The notes under the pieces were generated by a model. That model had not been told where the DNA came from, did no database searches, and saw only the letters and a program-made list of their open reading frames with translations. Below, in pieces: positions 63,781-64,000 of a stretch of 64,000 nt of DNA. The position numbers and the translations under genes are program-made. The number at the start of each line of letters is the position of its first letter. Within the stretch, counting starts at the first letter, position 1. Origin of the DNA: Prauserella muralis (GTDB lineage: Bacteria; Actinomycetota; Actinomycetes; Mycobacteriales; Pseudonocardiaceae); contig NZ_MASW01000005.1 of NCBI RefSeq assembly GCF_003202285.1, positions 248,001 through 312,000 of the forward strand, read 5' to 3'.

Positions 63781-64000
63781 ATGGCGGAGGAGCAGCACTA
63801 CCTGGTCGGACTGGATCTGGCGGGCCGGAAGGTCGTCGTGGCCGGCGGCGGCACGGTCGCCCAGCGGCGACTGCCCCGGCTCGTCGCCGCGGGGGCCGTG
63901 GTGGAGCTGATCTCCCCGGAGACCACGCCGTCGGTGAGCGCGATGGCCGACGCGGGCGAGATCACCTGGCACCGGCGCCGCTACGCCGCCGGTGACCTCA
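63781..64000 (+). CDS. Siroheme synthase/precorrin-2 dehydrogenase N-terminal part (runs off the window)
   Basis: The first 73 residues are here: YLVGLDLAGRKVVVAGGGTVAQRRLPRLVAAGAVVELISPE, the NAD-binding fold of the CysG/Met8 type. In actinomycetes this is often fused to uroporphyrinogen-III methyltransferase (CysG/CobA), but the rest is not visible. ATG at 63781 after a 111-bp gap from S18; nothing else is seen in that gap. Confidence 0.85.
   Translation, partial: MAEEQHYLVGLDLAGRKVVVAGGGTVAQRRLPRLVAAGAVVELISPETTPSVSAMADAGEITWHRRRYAAGDL

Overview
The window is high-GC DNA with frequent GTG starts, many ATGA/GTGA stop-start overlaps and little intergenic space. It reads as chromosome from an actinomycete, most probably Pseudonocardiales (Amycolatopsis/Saccharomonospora-like); that placement is an inference from gene content. 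I see no rRNA, tRNA, CRISPR array or intact insertion sequence.

Region 1 (1-35.4 kb) is a dormancy/hypoxia supercluster. Nearly every gene has a counterpart in the Mycobacterium tuberculosis DosR (DevR) regulon or in low-oxygen respiration. It holds an Hsp20, two Rv1733c-like membrane proteins, three CBS-domain proteins, four universal stress proteins, an Rv2004c-like kinase next to an Rv2005c-like USP (same adjacency as in M. tuberculosis), a SulP/STAS transporter (Rv1739c-like), CtpF-like P-type ATPase, zinc alcohol dehydrogenase, GAPDH, DoxX-type protein, cydA-cydB-cydDC, four Acg-type nitroreductases (one degenerate), a PPOX-fold flavoprotein, and two DevS/DevR pairs. Eleven 14-bp inverted motifs resembling the DosR box lie in its promoter regions, three of them in the cydA/nitroreductase divergent promoter.

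Region 2 (35.4-41.9 kb) holds a MarR-controlled metallo-beta-lactamase-fold/FAD-monooxygenase pair, a DprE2-like reductase, a secreted MmpS-like protein, a methyltransferase, a second MBL hydrolase and an F420/FMN split-barrel protein. Two decayed genes with LexA-type SOS boxes sit at 15 kb and 41.7 kb.

Region 3 (41.9-60.1 kb) is catabolic. An IclR regulator diverges from an eight-gene, mostly overlapping operon (organic-acid transporter, lactonase-like hydrolase, SDR, two beta-hydroxyacid dehydrogenases, cupin, two carboxymuconolactone-decarboxylase-like proteins) whose pathway I cannot name. Then come ROK regulator/xylA, IclR/mhpF-mhpE (end of a meta-cleavage pathway), TetR/MpaB-type oxygenase plus F420-dependent oxidoreductase, and an MFS transporter fused translationally to a sphingosine-1-phosphate-lyase-like PLP enzyme.

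Region 4 (60.1-64 kb) is a zinc-starvation locus. A Zur-like box at 62.67 kb separates two operons encoding zinc-free paralogues of ribosomal proteins L31, L32, L28, L33, S14 and S18, together with an Rv0106-like CobW GTPase relative and a methyltransferase. The window ends inside a siroheme/precorrin-2 gene.
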